Shown here: one piece after another, positions 47,101-55,864 of the stretch
Numbering within the stretch: position 1 is the stretch's first letter
Layout: each line of letters begins with the position of its first letter
Assembly: GCA_003117195.1 (NCBI GenBank)
Contig: BDSI01000004.1
Coordinates: forward strand, 2,227,290-2,291,289
Direction: 5' to 3'
Length of the DNA stretch: 64,000 bases
Source: Eudorina sp. 2006-703-Eu-15
Lineage: Eukaryota > Chlorophyta > Chlorophyceae > Chlamydomonadales > Volvocaceae
Program-made: the position numbers and the translations under genes
The notes under the pieces: generated by a model
What the model saw: only the letters and a program-made list of their open reading frames with translations
What the model was told of the DNA's origin: nothing
Databases searched by the model: none

Positions 47101-47160
47101 CGTAGCAAGTTTCCTGAGCGCGCACCGCGGATCGTGCATTTCGTCAGCGCCGCATGTTAG
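44041..47160 (+). CDS. pol: Retrotransposon pol: reverse transcriptase, RNase H, integrase, chromodomain-like end
   Basis: Copies element RNA into DNA and integrates it. Counting from 44041: FSEPSGLPPYRPCDHQIPL opens the Ty3-type RT; the fingers and palm follow (DLWSGYHQVRV, LPFGLTGAP) and the catalytic box is YLDD at 193-196. RNase H begins near YTDAS (Asp346) and ends at NMADALSRFP. The integrase zinc domain is H-x3-H near 577 with C-x2-C near 617-620 (CAICQRSK). The catalytic triad is Asp650, Asp715 and Glu751, with 35 residues between the last two. GPY/F-like and chromo-like sequence (SLVQWSASRDPAWEPYDNVK) ends the protein at TAG. The frame is intact with all catalytic residues present. 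It is +1 relative to the middle region and overlaps its end; 44041 is not an initiator, because RT sequence continues from an upstream frame shift. Confidence 0.93.
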   Translation: MPFPSPAPPSSNTAVFSEPSGLPPYRPCDHQIPLVPDAQPPKQREYRMSPAELQELDRQLKDYLDRGWIRPSTSPFGAPILFARKPGGNGLRLCVDFRAINQLTVKNAYPLPRVDELLDQLYGAAYFTKLDLWSGYHQVRVHEPDVHKTAFRCKYGLYEWLVLPFGLTGAPATFMSLMNDVLRPFRNKCAVVYLDDVLIYSRTFEDHCRDVEAVLRTLRSNNLHVRLSKCSFAQPSTKFCGFIVSRDGITTDPEKLAALANFPVPSTITDIRAFLGFTGFYRRFIQDYARIANPLTALTKTTQPFPKVLPADAVAAFHALRDALISAPALIIPETGPSATFTLYTDASILGLGAVLLQERHGALHPVAFESRKLNRHEANYPIHELELLAVVHAVRKFRCYLEGCHFTLCTDHDTLQRFFTQKDLSRRQARWAQLLAPFQGYITITYRPGPQNMADALSRFPVNPPPFPEPSAPAPPSLTSAVASSSPLVPLWPTTSPPIDIPANNALRHSCFAIASHVLPDPNLAAAIRSGYAADPMFNGPSPSKPYLHRSTDGFFYFANRIAVPNDPTIRRRLLHEFHDAAYSGHPGFRRTLAALSTRYWWPHMSRTVKAYVQSCAICQRSKPSTQPPPGLLHPLPTPTRPWTHVSMDLITDLPPSKGLDGRTYTAVVTFVDMFTKQAHFAPANKSITARDTAMLYLAHVYRLHGLPTTIVSDRDPRFIAAVWRTFWEHLGTSLNLSSAHHPQTDGQTERTHRTIEQILRAYVQPMQDTWASYLPIAEAAYNNSTHASTGTTPFYANYGYHPITPATLPSSSSTPAHPAAADLHRHLRDIHSTIATELEAAKTRYSATANQHRRDLTFQIGDKVRLSTTNLTLPDFPSPKLRPRYLGLFTISAVISPVTYRLDLPPALGRIHPVFHISRLLPWTDNDFSLFPDRPPPPPTIPVALESPYDSADTTITAVRLGYDKQLRPSVVSLVQWSASRDPAWEPYDNVKRLPAFRAFLETPTWTAFKMSDRYEWFRSKFPERAPRIVHFVSAAC

Positions 47161-47551
47161 TGTAGTTTCATGGGATACTCGCATAATGGGATTTTGCTTG
47201 GGTTACTCGGGATTAGTGCATTTGCCTGCTTTGCCGCACCGTACTTGTGACGCACACTGTGTACTACGCGCGTGTGTTCGGGTTGTACCAGTCGTAGCAC
47301 GGTCACCGACCGGTCAGCTCCTGGCAACCGTTTCGCATTACCCCTGCCGTCTGTGAACCACGTCTGTCTGTGTTCGTCTGCGCCCTAGGTTAGGCCGGCA
47401 TCCGGGCGAGGAAGGGTTTTGCCTTGACTCTGTTTCCCTTTCCTTTCCTCTCGCTAGCCCGCTTGCCGATTTCGCACTTTAGGGAAAACAGAGGTGGCGC
47501 ATGTCTGTGCGTGCTGTCCGTGTGAGTCGCACCGAGGACGGTGCTTGTGAT

Positions 47552-47564
47552 AAGCAGGGGGGAA
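47552..47564 (+). promoter_or_regulatory. Polypurine tract
   Basis: AAGCAGGGGGGAA directly precedes the TG of the 3' LTR. This is the expected place and composition for the primer of plus-strand DNA synthesis. Confidence 0.7.
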
Positions 47565-47840
47565 TGTAAGGATTAGCCGTAGGCTAGTCTGCAGTTGTTT
47601 TGATCGGTAACTTTGTTTGCCGTTACGTTGATCGTTAAGTTTGTTTGAGTACGACTTCCGGTGCGCCTCTAGTGCGCCGCCGGTAGAGGCTATATAATGG
47701 AGTTATGTTGCTGACTTTAGTAGACTTAAGTTGTTGTGCATTCTGTAGTGTGTGAAGTCGGCTTACGCCATTCGACATTACAACTGTGTAACAACCTTTG
47801 AGCTCCCAACTTCGAGAGGTCCTATTCCCTTTCAACTGCA
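47565..47840 (+). repeat. 3' LTR of the retrotransposon
   Basis: Starts TGTAAGGATTAGCC after the polypurine tract and ends CTTTCAACTGCA, so it has the TG...CA ends of LTRs; length 276 bp. It contains a TATA box (TATATAA, 47691-47697) and the volvocine-type poly(A) signal TGTAA (47787-47791), in the right order for an LTR promoter and 3' end. No 5' partner exists in the window, so the ends cannot be confirmed by alignment. Confidence 0.65.
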
Positions 47841-47866
47841 GAAAAAATTCTGTCTCATAATACGGG

Positions 47867-47895
47867 GTGTCTCATATTGGGCGTAGCTACCCGTA
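47867..47895 (-). repeat. Right terminal inverted repeat
   Basis: Exact inverted match to 41851-41879. Flanked outside by CGGTCACG. Preceded inside by GTCTCATAATACGG, the subterminal block shared with the left end. Confidence 0.8.
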
Positions 47896-48924
47896 CGGTC
47901 ACGTTCGTGCATTACCACCTACAGGTTACAACTGGGAATCGTGTGCGCTTTTTAGGATATTTTGCATCTGAACCTGTCAGTTACTCGGCTGCATGCATAT
48001 GTTGATTCTTGCGCTGTCAGTCCCACAGTGGCCTGCAGTGGCCCTGGCGGGCTAGGTTACCTCTCACAAGCGCGAAGCCACACACTTTTATGATAGGGGT
48101 GCATTGTTGCCATGGTAACGACTTGGATGGGATGGTTGCAAATAAGAATCTTACGTAGAGAAGGAAGGGGACCTTTCGGAAAGCGTGTGCCCGTTTGCCG
48201 CCGCCTCCTAGCCCGCTCCAGCGCCAAAAAACGTGTACGCGTTGCCCTCACTAATTATGACGGAGCAGTGCTTCAGCGGTCTCCGGGTTGCCGTACGCAC
48301 AGTGGCTTCGTAAAGCTTCATTCCCATGGATTTCAGATAATTGGTCGAAGATGGGAGTCTGTGAGTACGAAGGATTAGCCCTATCAGGCCCTACCCTGCC
48401 ATTGCTGGGGCGGCGGATGACGCAGCTGCACCGAGCAAGGACATCCGGGGCGCGGCGACCGCCACCCCTGGACCCCTGTCAGCCACGTCGGACGCTCGGA
48501 CCCGCGCACCGGCAGGGCGAGGAGCTACACACGCCGGGATCCAACAGACTATGATTATCACCTTCGATGTTACAGTGCATCCCGCGGGTCATCGGGTACA
48601 GCCATCACTGTCACGGCGTCACAGTCTGTCACGGTGTCGCAGTTGATGTCACGATCAGCTTCGGAGGACACGGCAACACCACCCCACGGCTAGGGGCCTT
48701 GTCAGCAAACCAGGTGTACGGCGGTGTACGGCAGCCAAGGAATCAGTCAGCACCCAGTCGCACCGCGCATGTTCCGGGCCACGCTATCCCAGAAGATACA
48801 CAAACGGACAGACATACAGACATACAGACAACAACAGATACGTTCACGGAGTGGGTCAAGAGATGGCAACGCTTGTGGGTTGTGCTGAGTGGCCTCGCGT
48901 CCACCCTTCCTCCTCCTCCTCTCC
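47896..48924. other. Spacer between mobile element and NOL
   Basis: No gene resolved. The sequence changes from AT-rich to GC-rich near 48400. TGTAA on the minus strand at 48570-48574 is about 350 bp past the NOL stop and is a candidate poly(A) signal for it. A GACATACA run lies at 48808-48832. Confidence 0.5.
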
Positions 48925-51900
48925 TCATGCGTCCTCGGGCACGTAGCGGCCCTTCCGCGCACCCGTGAGCAGCCGCTTCGGGGGCAGGGGCGGGGCAGGG
49001 GCGGGGTAGGGGCGAGGCAGGGGCGAGGCAGGGGCGAGGCAGGGGCGGGGCAGGGGCGGAGCAGGATGGGCGGGGACAGGGGCGGGCCAAGGCGGGGGAA
49101 GCGTAAGGAACGAAGCAGCAAGTGATGTGTCCGCCTTGCTGCAGGTCTTGACGCGCGCACAGCCGCACCCCTGATCCCTGCCCCGCCGCGCGCGGCCGCC
49201 CGCCAGGCGCTGCTGCCCCCCCCCCCGCCTTGGCTGCCTGCCGGTGAAAATCTCCTCGAGCAGGTCTCATTGCTGCGCCCTGCTGCGCATCCGCCCCCTC
49301 CATATGACCTGTGCGGTCTCCCCATCCTGCCCTGGCTTCCCACACAGCGGCACCTTCGCGCCAGTCTGCGAAAACCACCCACCTACTCACCGTGCCCCGT
49401 CCAAACAGCCCCGCACCCGGCCACCGGGTGCGGGCCCCCTCCCCCCAGGCGATCGATCTTACCGCCGCGATTTGTTGGAGTGCCTTGGACTGCGTCAGGA
49501 AGCGGATGTAGGTGGCGGACAGGGCGCCGGTGAGGGGGTTGACGGAGGAGCTGGGCACTGCCCGGATGCGGGGGACCAGGTAGGCGGCCACATCGGGGGC
49601 GGGCTCGGCTGCGGACACAGCGGCGGGCGAGGCAGGGCGGAGCGAGGGACAGATCGAGGGGCCGGTGTTGCTCCACCCCGGTGGGATGCGACGCACAAGA
49701 GGACCTACGGTCAGCAAATCCTAAACAGTTGAACCCCGGGGCCGGCTGGGTGTCGCCAGGCTGGGAGTGTCTGGGCTGTTTCTGTTTTAAGCCCCGGGGC
49801 AGCAGCGCCGTACAGCGGACGCCTCGTGGCAGATGTACGACGTGGCGGCGGCTCCGGGAGCAGTAGAGTGAAGTACGGACGGAGATGTTGGGCGCGTGGT
49901 GGAGTAGGCAGTAGGCGGGGATCACAGCCCGCGCGCACAGACTGGAGGCCTCGCGTCACCTTCGCCCTCTCGGCTCGGCCCCCCCCCGGCCCCCCCCCTT
50001 CCACATACACGCACGCTCACCCAGGCAGTTGATGAAGAACTTGGCGGTGGGGGTGTTGGCTCCCGTCATGAGCAGCTCTGTGGTCACCATCCCTGGAGAC
50101 AGGTTGTGGATGGCCACGTTGCGGATACCCTGGCAGGAGGGTGTTGGTCGACGCGTGGGTGGTTGGATGGGTGGGGTAAGGAGGGACGAGTCCAAACAGG
50201 GAGAGCTCCGGAACCTCTTTGAGGCTTAGAGGCGTCAGACGGCCACTTTGCGCAAGGGCATGGAAAGCGCTTTCCTCCCACCGCATGGAAAGCGCGGGGT
50301 TGCATGCACGCTTGAGTTCTGCATTGGATGCGGGGCTGCACTGTGCGGCACCGCCTCTTGCCGTACGGACAGGTGTGCTATGTATGCTGTGGCCCAGTGC
50401 TTCCCGCACTGCACAAGTCCGGCTGGCAGAGCGCCCTACTGGTACACGCATACGCGCACATGCCAACCTTACACCGAGCGCGCCAACCCCCTCCCTCCCC
50501 CTTGTCAGCACCCCCCTGGCACCCCTCGCACCCCAGCCGCCCCAACCTCACCAGTATCCCCAGCTCTGCGCCCAGCGACTTGCCCAGTTGGGCCAGGCTG
50601 CGCTTGGTGGCGCCATACGCCGCGAAGCGGGGGGTGGCGTTGCCGTCCGCCCCCGCCCCGTCCATGTTGAAGATGTGGCCGTGGGTGGGCTGCTCCCGCA
50701 TCACCCGGATGGCCTGAGGGAGGGGGGCGCGGTGGGGGTTCCGGGTGGCTGATGGGGTGTTGGTGTTGGTGTTGGTGTGTTGGTGTGTTGGTGTTAGTGT
50801 TGGTGTTTGTGTTGGTGTGTTGGTGCTGGGTTTGGTTCTGATGTTCGTCGCAGGACCGTCCGCGGGGGCGTCAGGACGGAGTCGAGGTGCTACAGTTCAC
50901 GGTTCCGGACCCGGCTTGCATCACGCCAGCACGCATGAGGTCTCTCTCTCGCGGGCTAAAGAATGAGGCTGACCCGCCCACCTCACCAGCGCCTTCAGTC
51001 CGGATGGATGCGCTGAGACACCAGCTGCCCCGCAAGGCAGTGAGTGCAGGGCGCTCCGGCGCTGACAGGCAGCCGACCCCGGCCCCTGCACCGGTCACAG
51101 CAGCCGACCCGGCGACGCGGCGGCGCCCGGATCCCTTCGCTCACTGACCGGCAGGCACTGTTGACCGGTACCCCGCAACACGGCATTATCCTGAATGGCT
51201 ACAATATCCCCCTTCCCCGCCCCGCCCCGCCTCCGGCCCTGGCCCCGAGGTGGCGCACCTCCTTGCAGCAGAGCATCACCCCCAGGACGTTGGTGCCCAC
51301 AATCTGCTGCAGCTCCTCGTCCGTGGAGTCCGCCATGGGGCCGTACCGGTAGCCGTTGGTGCCCGCGTTGTTGATCCAGAGGTCCACCCGGCCCAGAGCC
51401 CCCGCCGCGAAGTCCGCCAGGACACGGGCCTGGCCGGGGCGGGCCACGTCCACCGCAACGCCCTGCGGGGCGGCCACCGTCCAGCCCAGGGCCGAGAAAC
51501 CAAGAGGCTGTTTGCGTGCTTTGAAGGGCCAAAAAGCGCGGCCCAGTCGGGGGAGCAGTCGGGCGCAACCCGGGGGGAGGGCAACTTCGATCCAAGAGAG
51601 CGGCTGTATGCACACGCGGAGAGTGACAGCAAACTGAGGAACGCTGCTCCTCATCGGAAGACGTGGGGATGGCGCTGGAGCGAGGCGTGGGTCCGGTGGT
51701 TGCGTGGGTTTGCCCAATCATCGGGACGCAGCGGGCGCAAGACCGTGGCGCCGCAGGGTCGGGGCGGGGAATGACGCGAGGGAGGGTTTACTGGTTCACT
51801 CGGCTGTGCGCGGCTGGATGTCGGTTGGCTGGCTGCAGGTCGTGGTGCGGGATGTCCCTCACGGCCTGGGTGGTCAACGAGGGGGCTATTGCGACGCCGG

Positions 51901-52944
51901 TCGCGCACTGCACCGACTCGATACCGCACGGTACCGCACGGTACCTTGATGTTATCGGCGCCGAACCTGGCCGCCAGCTCCGTCACGGCCTCGTTGACGC
52001 GCTCCTCTGCCGCCACCGCCGGTCGGAGGAAGCGCACAGGGGAGGGGGAGTAGTGGCCAGGCGGGGCGTCAGTAACCCGGCGTGGAATGCCGTGGGTTGT
52101 CAAAATCTCCTTGTTGTCCCCGCCCAGCCGGGCAGAGGCAGGCAAGGAGGCAGGCAGGGAGGCAGGCAGGGAAGCCCGGCTCGGGAGGAAGGCATGGAAG
52201 CCCAGCTAGGGAGGCAGGCAGGCCGCTGTTACTCTTCTGCCGGCCAGGTCCCGGCCCCCGCCTCACCTGATCGCGAGCAGATGACCACTCGGTCCCCGGA
52301 CCGCAGGAACTCCTCGGCAAGCGCCCGCCCGATGCCTGCGGTGGTGCGGGTCAGAATGGCAATTTGGGAACATGTACAAACATGTAAACATGGGCAGGCG
52401 GAATAAGCGGCCGGCCACAAGTTCATGAAGAGATTTGAGTCCAGTCAGTAAGAAACTCATCAAGCTGTTAAGGACGGGGCGACATACGGCAAGATCGTGA
52501 CATCTGCGCACACAGAAAGCGATTGACATGTTGACTCTTCCCGCCACACACGCACACAGTCGCACACACACACACCATTGCGGTGATAGGATGACGACCC
52601 GAACACGGCAGGCGCGTCGTCCCTTGCGTGCGCCACGAACCTTTCGTGGAGCCGGTGATGACCACATTGTAGGGGGGTTGCGGCGCCGAGGCCTTGCTGC
52701 CAGAGCCGCCCAGCAGCGCCCGAGCAACAGCCAGCTGACCCCGGCGGTTGGCGACGCGCTCTCCGCGGCGAGATGAGGCGCAACTGCCTGGGCGACCGTT
52801 GAGGTGGCAGACGACGGCAGCAGAGGGAGCGCTGCTGCTCGCGGCTCCACCGCGCACGCAGGCTGCGGGGCGACCTACATAAGCGCTGCGCCTTGAAGAA
52901 GGTGCAATGCAGGAAACGCTTTGAATTGCTAGGATGGCGCTCAT
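48925..52944 (-). CDS. NOL: Chlorophyll b reductase, NOL type (short-chain dehydrogenase)
   Basis: Reduces chlorophyll b to 7-hydroxymethyl chlorophyll a with NADPH, the first step of chlorophyll b breakdown and antenna adjustment; acts in the chloroplast, usually with NYC1. Eight exons in phase: 52944-52641, 52335-52267, 52006-51945, 51462-51259, 50713-50552, 50129-50021, 49608-49463, 48975-48925; 368 residues. Residues 1 to about 90 form a Ser/Arg/Ala-rich transit peptide. The Rossmann motif is VVITGSTKGIGRALAEEF; WINNAG lies at 174-179, and Tyr246-x3-Lys250 (YGATK) is the catalytic pair. HIFNMDGAGADG and HNLSPGMVTTELLMTGA are typical of NYC1/NOL, and the end GARKGRYVPEDA matches NOL. There is no membrane domain like that of NYC1, so NOL is preferred. 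Introns carry simple repeats: GGGGC(G/A)GGGCA at 48980-49085, GGTGTT at 50755-50830, AGGCAGGC at 52136-52170. Confidence 0.95.
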
Positions 52945-53450
52945 CGTGGCTCTTGAACCTGCGCTACGATGTTCACGGCTGCCGATGGTGTTCGCGATGG
53001 AAACCAGAAGCGAACTGCAAGCCCTGCAAAAGACAGCAGCGTGGTCACAGAGCTGTTGTCAGATCAAAATCCTGCATCGCTCAAATTGTTATCCGCATCC
53101 TCGACAAACTTTAGCAAGCTGCAAGCACGTCACATTGGGTCACTTGTCGTACGTTTGAGTTTTGGGGCTTACCGGCAGCTAAGAATGTTTCTTTCGAGAT
53201 CCTCAGCAATTCATCGGGGCTCAAACTAATCGTTTAATGAAGTGCGACGTTAAACGGTGGTCAGCCTGATTGTTGGGAGAATTCGTCGCTACCTGGATTA
53301 TACCATCCAGTTGGAATTTCAATAGTTCGTGCATACATTACTACGATTGATTGAAAAATCGAAGCGATTGCGAAGGGTGTTTCGGCGCGCACGGGAGATC
53401 GCGCTTCCGGTTCCGTCGAGTTATCGGGGCTCATCAAGCATTCATAGACA
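52945..53450. promoter_or_regulatory. Divergent promoter region, NOL / CSN8
   Basis: 506 bp lie between the NOL and CSN8 start codons, with an AT-rich centre. No TATA element was assigned. Confidence 0.45.
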
Positions 53451-54477
53451 ATGGCTGCTGCTGTGATGCCGCGTGTGGAGACGGCTCTACAGGCAGGCGA
53501 TTTTTCTGCTGTCGTCGGGTTGTTGGATGAGGCGGAGCTCTGCTCGCCGTCTCCCAATGTTCTGGAGGATGGCTGGCCAGCTGCACTGCATTTACTAGCC
53601 CACATCCACAACGGCACACTTGCGGACGCGCGTATGTTGTACAAGCGACTGCCCGAGACCGTGAAGGCGGACCCACAGGTACAGTACGGAAGGTCCCAGG
53701 GCTGCAGCCAGGGGGACCACAGGGGGACCACATCGCAAGTTCATCCCTTTCTTGGGTCTCTACCTGAGGCAAGAGGCTGCACCGTGATGTCCAGGCAGCT
53801 TCACGTGACTGGGGACTTCGGCGCAATAGTGGAACCTGGCAGCGCTGCCTACACGGACGACGTCCCGGACAGCTTTCGGGGGGTTCGAAGCGCCCTGCGG
53901 GCCTTTCCTTCCCACGGAGGGGAAGGGGAGAGTCTGCCATGTCGGGCAGGCAGTGACTACTCCCTCTGCACCGGTGCGGAAGGCTGGCTGCATCCGCATT
54001 GACTGCTTTCCCTGTCGCGACCCCGGCCGACGTCCGCCTTCCCCCCGTCGTCTGTTCGTAGATGTCCCCTTCCCCCGTACCCCGCACCCCTCCCCGCACC
54101 CCGCACAGGTCAAGGCCGCTTGGCGTCTCTTGCAGTTCGCCTGGCAGGGCAGCGGCGAGGGCGTCTGGCGCGCCCTCCACGGCTTCCGCTGGTCGGGCTC
54201 CGCCGGGGTGATGGCTGAGTCCCTGGCGGAGCGGCTCCGGAGCCGGCAGCTGGACCTGGTGGCGGCCGCCTACTCGCACATCACACCCGCCCGGCTGGCG
54301 GCGCTGTGCGGCTGCAGCGAGGAGGAGGCGGTGGCGCATGCGGCCGCGCGGGGCTGGCGCGTGGCAGCGGACGGCGGCGGCGCCCTGGAGGTGGTGCCGC
54401 CACCCGCCAGCCGCGGAGAGCTGGACAGCTTGGCGGCGCTGGAGCAGCTGTCCGCGTACATGGGGCAGCTGGAGTAG
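53451..54477 (+). CDS. CSN8: COP9 signalosome subunit 8
   Basis: PCI-domain subunit of the COP9 signalosome, the complex that removes NEDD8/RUB from cullin ubiquitin ligases, in nucleus and cytosol. Two exons in phase: 53451-53678 and 54109-54477 (TAG); 198 residues, the usual size for CSN8. Exon 1 reads MAAAVMPRVETALQAGDFSA and carries the helical LHLLAHIHNGTLADARMLYK, RLPETV, matching the N-terminal helices where CSN8 has NDL..AR.LWKRIP. Exon 2 begins VKAAWRLLQFAWQGSGEGVW, RALHGFRW, then MAESLAERLRSRQLDLVAAA, YSHITPARLAALCGCSEEEA, ending in GW, VAADG, LEVVPPP: the CSN8/PSMD8/EIF3K layout with winged helix. The related proteasome subunit Rpn12 and eIF3k are less likely because of length and the short N-terminus. 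Confidence 0.88.
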
Positions 54478-55864
54478 GCGGCGGGTCGGGTGGGTGGGTG
54501 GGTGGGTGGGTGGGTGGGTGGGTGGGTGGGTGGGTGGGTGGGTGGGTGGGAGTGTGGGTGGGGGCGGGCGCGGTCGGAAGATGGCGGACATGCACAAAGT
54601 GCGCTGACTGCCGGGCGGGTGGGGGCCTCTCACGTGGTGGCTGTAGGTGGTGTGTGAGACGGTTGGTATGGTGTCATCATGAGGCAGGGGTAAAAGGGCA
54701 GGGGGCGTCAGCGGGCGGAGCGCCCACATGCTGTGTGGGGGCGAAGGGCATCCGGGCGGGCACGTAGCTGGTTGGTCAGGACTTGGGTGTGAGGGGGAGG
54801 CGCCTGGCGGGAGGGCTCGTCAGCGGGGCGCCGGATGCAGCCTCGCTGCCGGGTGGCTGGCGGTGCACGGCCGGGTTGAGGGTACGTTGCTGGAGGTGCG
54901 TGTGAGCGGTTTCAACGGACCTAAGGCCGCCCGGGTGGGTGAACCCCATGAAGTGAGGGTGCTGCAGTGGGCGGTTGAAGGTAACCGACTCACTGTGTGC
55001 CTGGGACGATGCGGGTCCCGGAGGATGGGGAGGAGAGTCGCCCTCAAGGGTATCGGAGGACAGCCCCCCTGAGGCCACTGCGGCTGAACGCTGCCTGCCT
55101 GACAGGCCATCTACCGAACCGTCGCGGAAAGCTGGTGGCGTTCAGGGCAGCAGCGGCGGGGGGCGCGGTGAGGGGCCCCCCACTGACAGGTTTTGATGCG
55201 GGTGGGCGTGCAGGTTGGCGGGGGGCGCTGCAGCGCCGCCTGGGCGGTGTATGGGCACAGAGGCCTGCAGGCGATTGAAGGGGAGGTTGCGGCGTGGCCG
55301 AATACGACGCTAGGTTAGGGCTTCTGGGGGGAGAGGGAAACCTCATGTGACTGGTGTTCAGGGACGTCGAAGTCCTCGGCGGCTGGGCTGCTGGAAGGGA
55401 CGGGCAGCTGCAGGCGCCCTTCTGTGTGTGGCTTAACGGTACGTGTTACACGTGCATGCTGTACTGTATGCGCACGCCATGGTATGACTCAATGGGGCGT
55501 GCATTCTAGTCAGCCGCGCGCCCCACAGATAAACCGTCACAGACTGCACCCAGCGCCCAGGGCTCGCGCGTACGCAGGATGGATATGTCCCTCGTTATCG
55601 CCTCAGTCGGCAGCAATAAACAAAAGGAGATCACCAGAGAGATCACCAGAGAGATCACCAGAGCGCTTCCCAGTATGTATTCAGGAAACCTGCCTTTCGC
55701 CACAGACGAACGGCCTGTCCGTCCTCGCAGCGCCCCATCCGTCTTGCGAAAGCAAGTCGCAGCGCCCCATCCTTCAAGAATGGAACCCAACACGAAACGA
55801 CCTGCCCTGCCCTGACCCTATCCAGCCGCCCCACGCCCGCATGTCGGGCAGGGCCAGGCCCCGG
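54478..55864. other. Spacer between CSN8 and the amidase gene
   Basis: No gene resolved. Starts with the GGGT array (listed). AGAGATCACC repeats about three times at 55625-55663. TGTAA on the minus strand at 55446-55450, inside the palindrome ACGTGTTACACGT, is a candidate poly(A) signal for the amidase gene, about 415 bp past its stop. Confidence 0.5.
54487..54550 (+). repeat. (GGGT)n microsatellite, about 16 units
   Basis: Nearly perfect GGGT repeat starting 10 bases after the CSN8 stop codon, on the coding strand, so it is probably transcribed in the 3' untranslated region. The run of G triplets is suited to G-quadruplex folding. Confidence 0.95.

Larger units (their letters stand above)
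42549..47840 (+). mobile_element. 5'-truncated Ty3/Gypsy-type LTR retrotransposon
   Basis: Order: gag C-terminus with zinc knuckle, unusual middle domain, reverse transcriptase, RNase H, integrase, chromodomain-like end, polypurine tract, 3' LTR. The RT before integrase order places it in Ty3/Gypsy. The 5' LTR, primer-binding site and most of gag are missing: sequence left of about 42560 becomes AT-rich and unrelated. Codon use is C-ending and very GC-rich, unlike the AT-rich surroundings. The three coding frames differ (see separate entries). Confidence 0.9.
41851..47895. mobile_element. Composite element bounded by 29-bp terminal inverted repeats
   Basis: The 29 bases TACGGGTAGCTACGCCCAAT ATGAGACAC at 41851-41879 recur exactly, inverted, at 47867-47895. 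If the outer TA is a target duplication, the inverted repeats begin CGGGTAGC. A second, subterminal block follows: at left 42042-42078 (CCCCAATATGAGACAGGC, then CTATTATGAGACACACAGAA) and at right, inverted, 47842-47880 (CCAATATGAGACACCCCG, TATTATGAGACAGAA). The inside is mostly a retrotransposon that ends at 47840, directly against the right block. The simplest reading is a DNA transposon or foldback element into which the retroelement inserted. No transposase gene was found. Confidence 0.7.

Noticed and set aside
44123..47356. Pro/Ser/Thr-rich plus-strand frames overlapping pol
   Set aside because: They are shadows caused by the C-ending codon use of pol, whose frame has all catalytic motifs.
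54487..54550. Telomeric repeat
   Set aside because: The unit is GGGT; volvocine telomeres are TTTTAGGG. It is internal, between genes, and a simple microsatellite.
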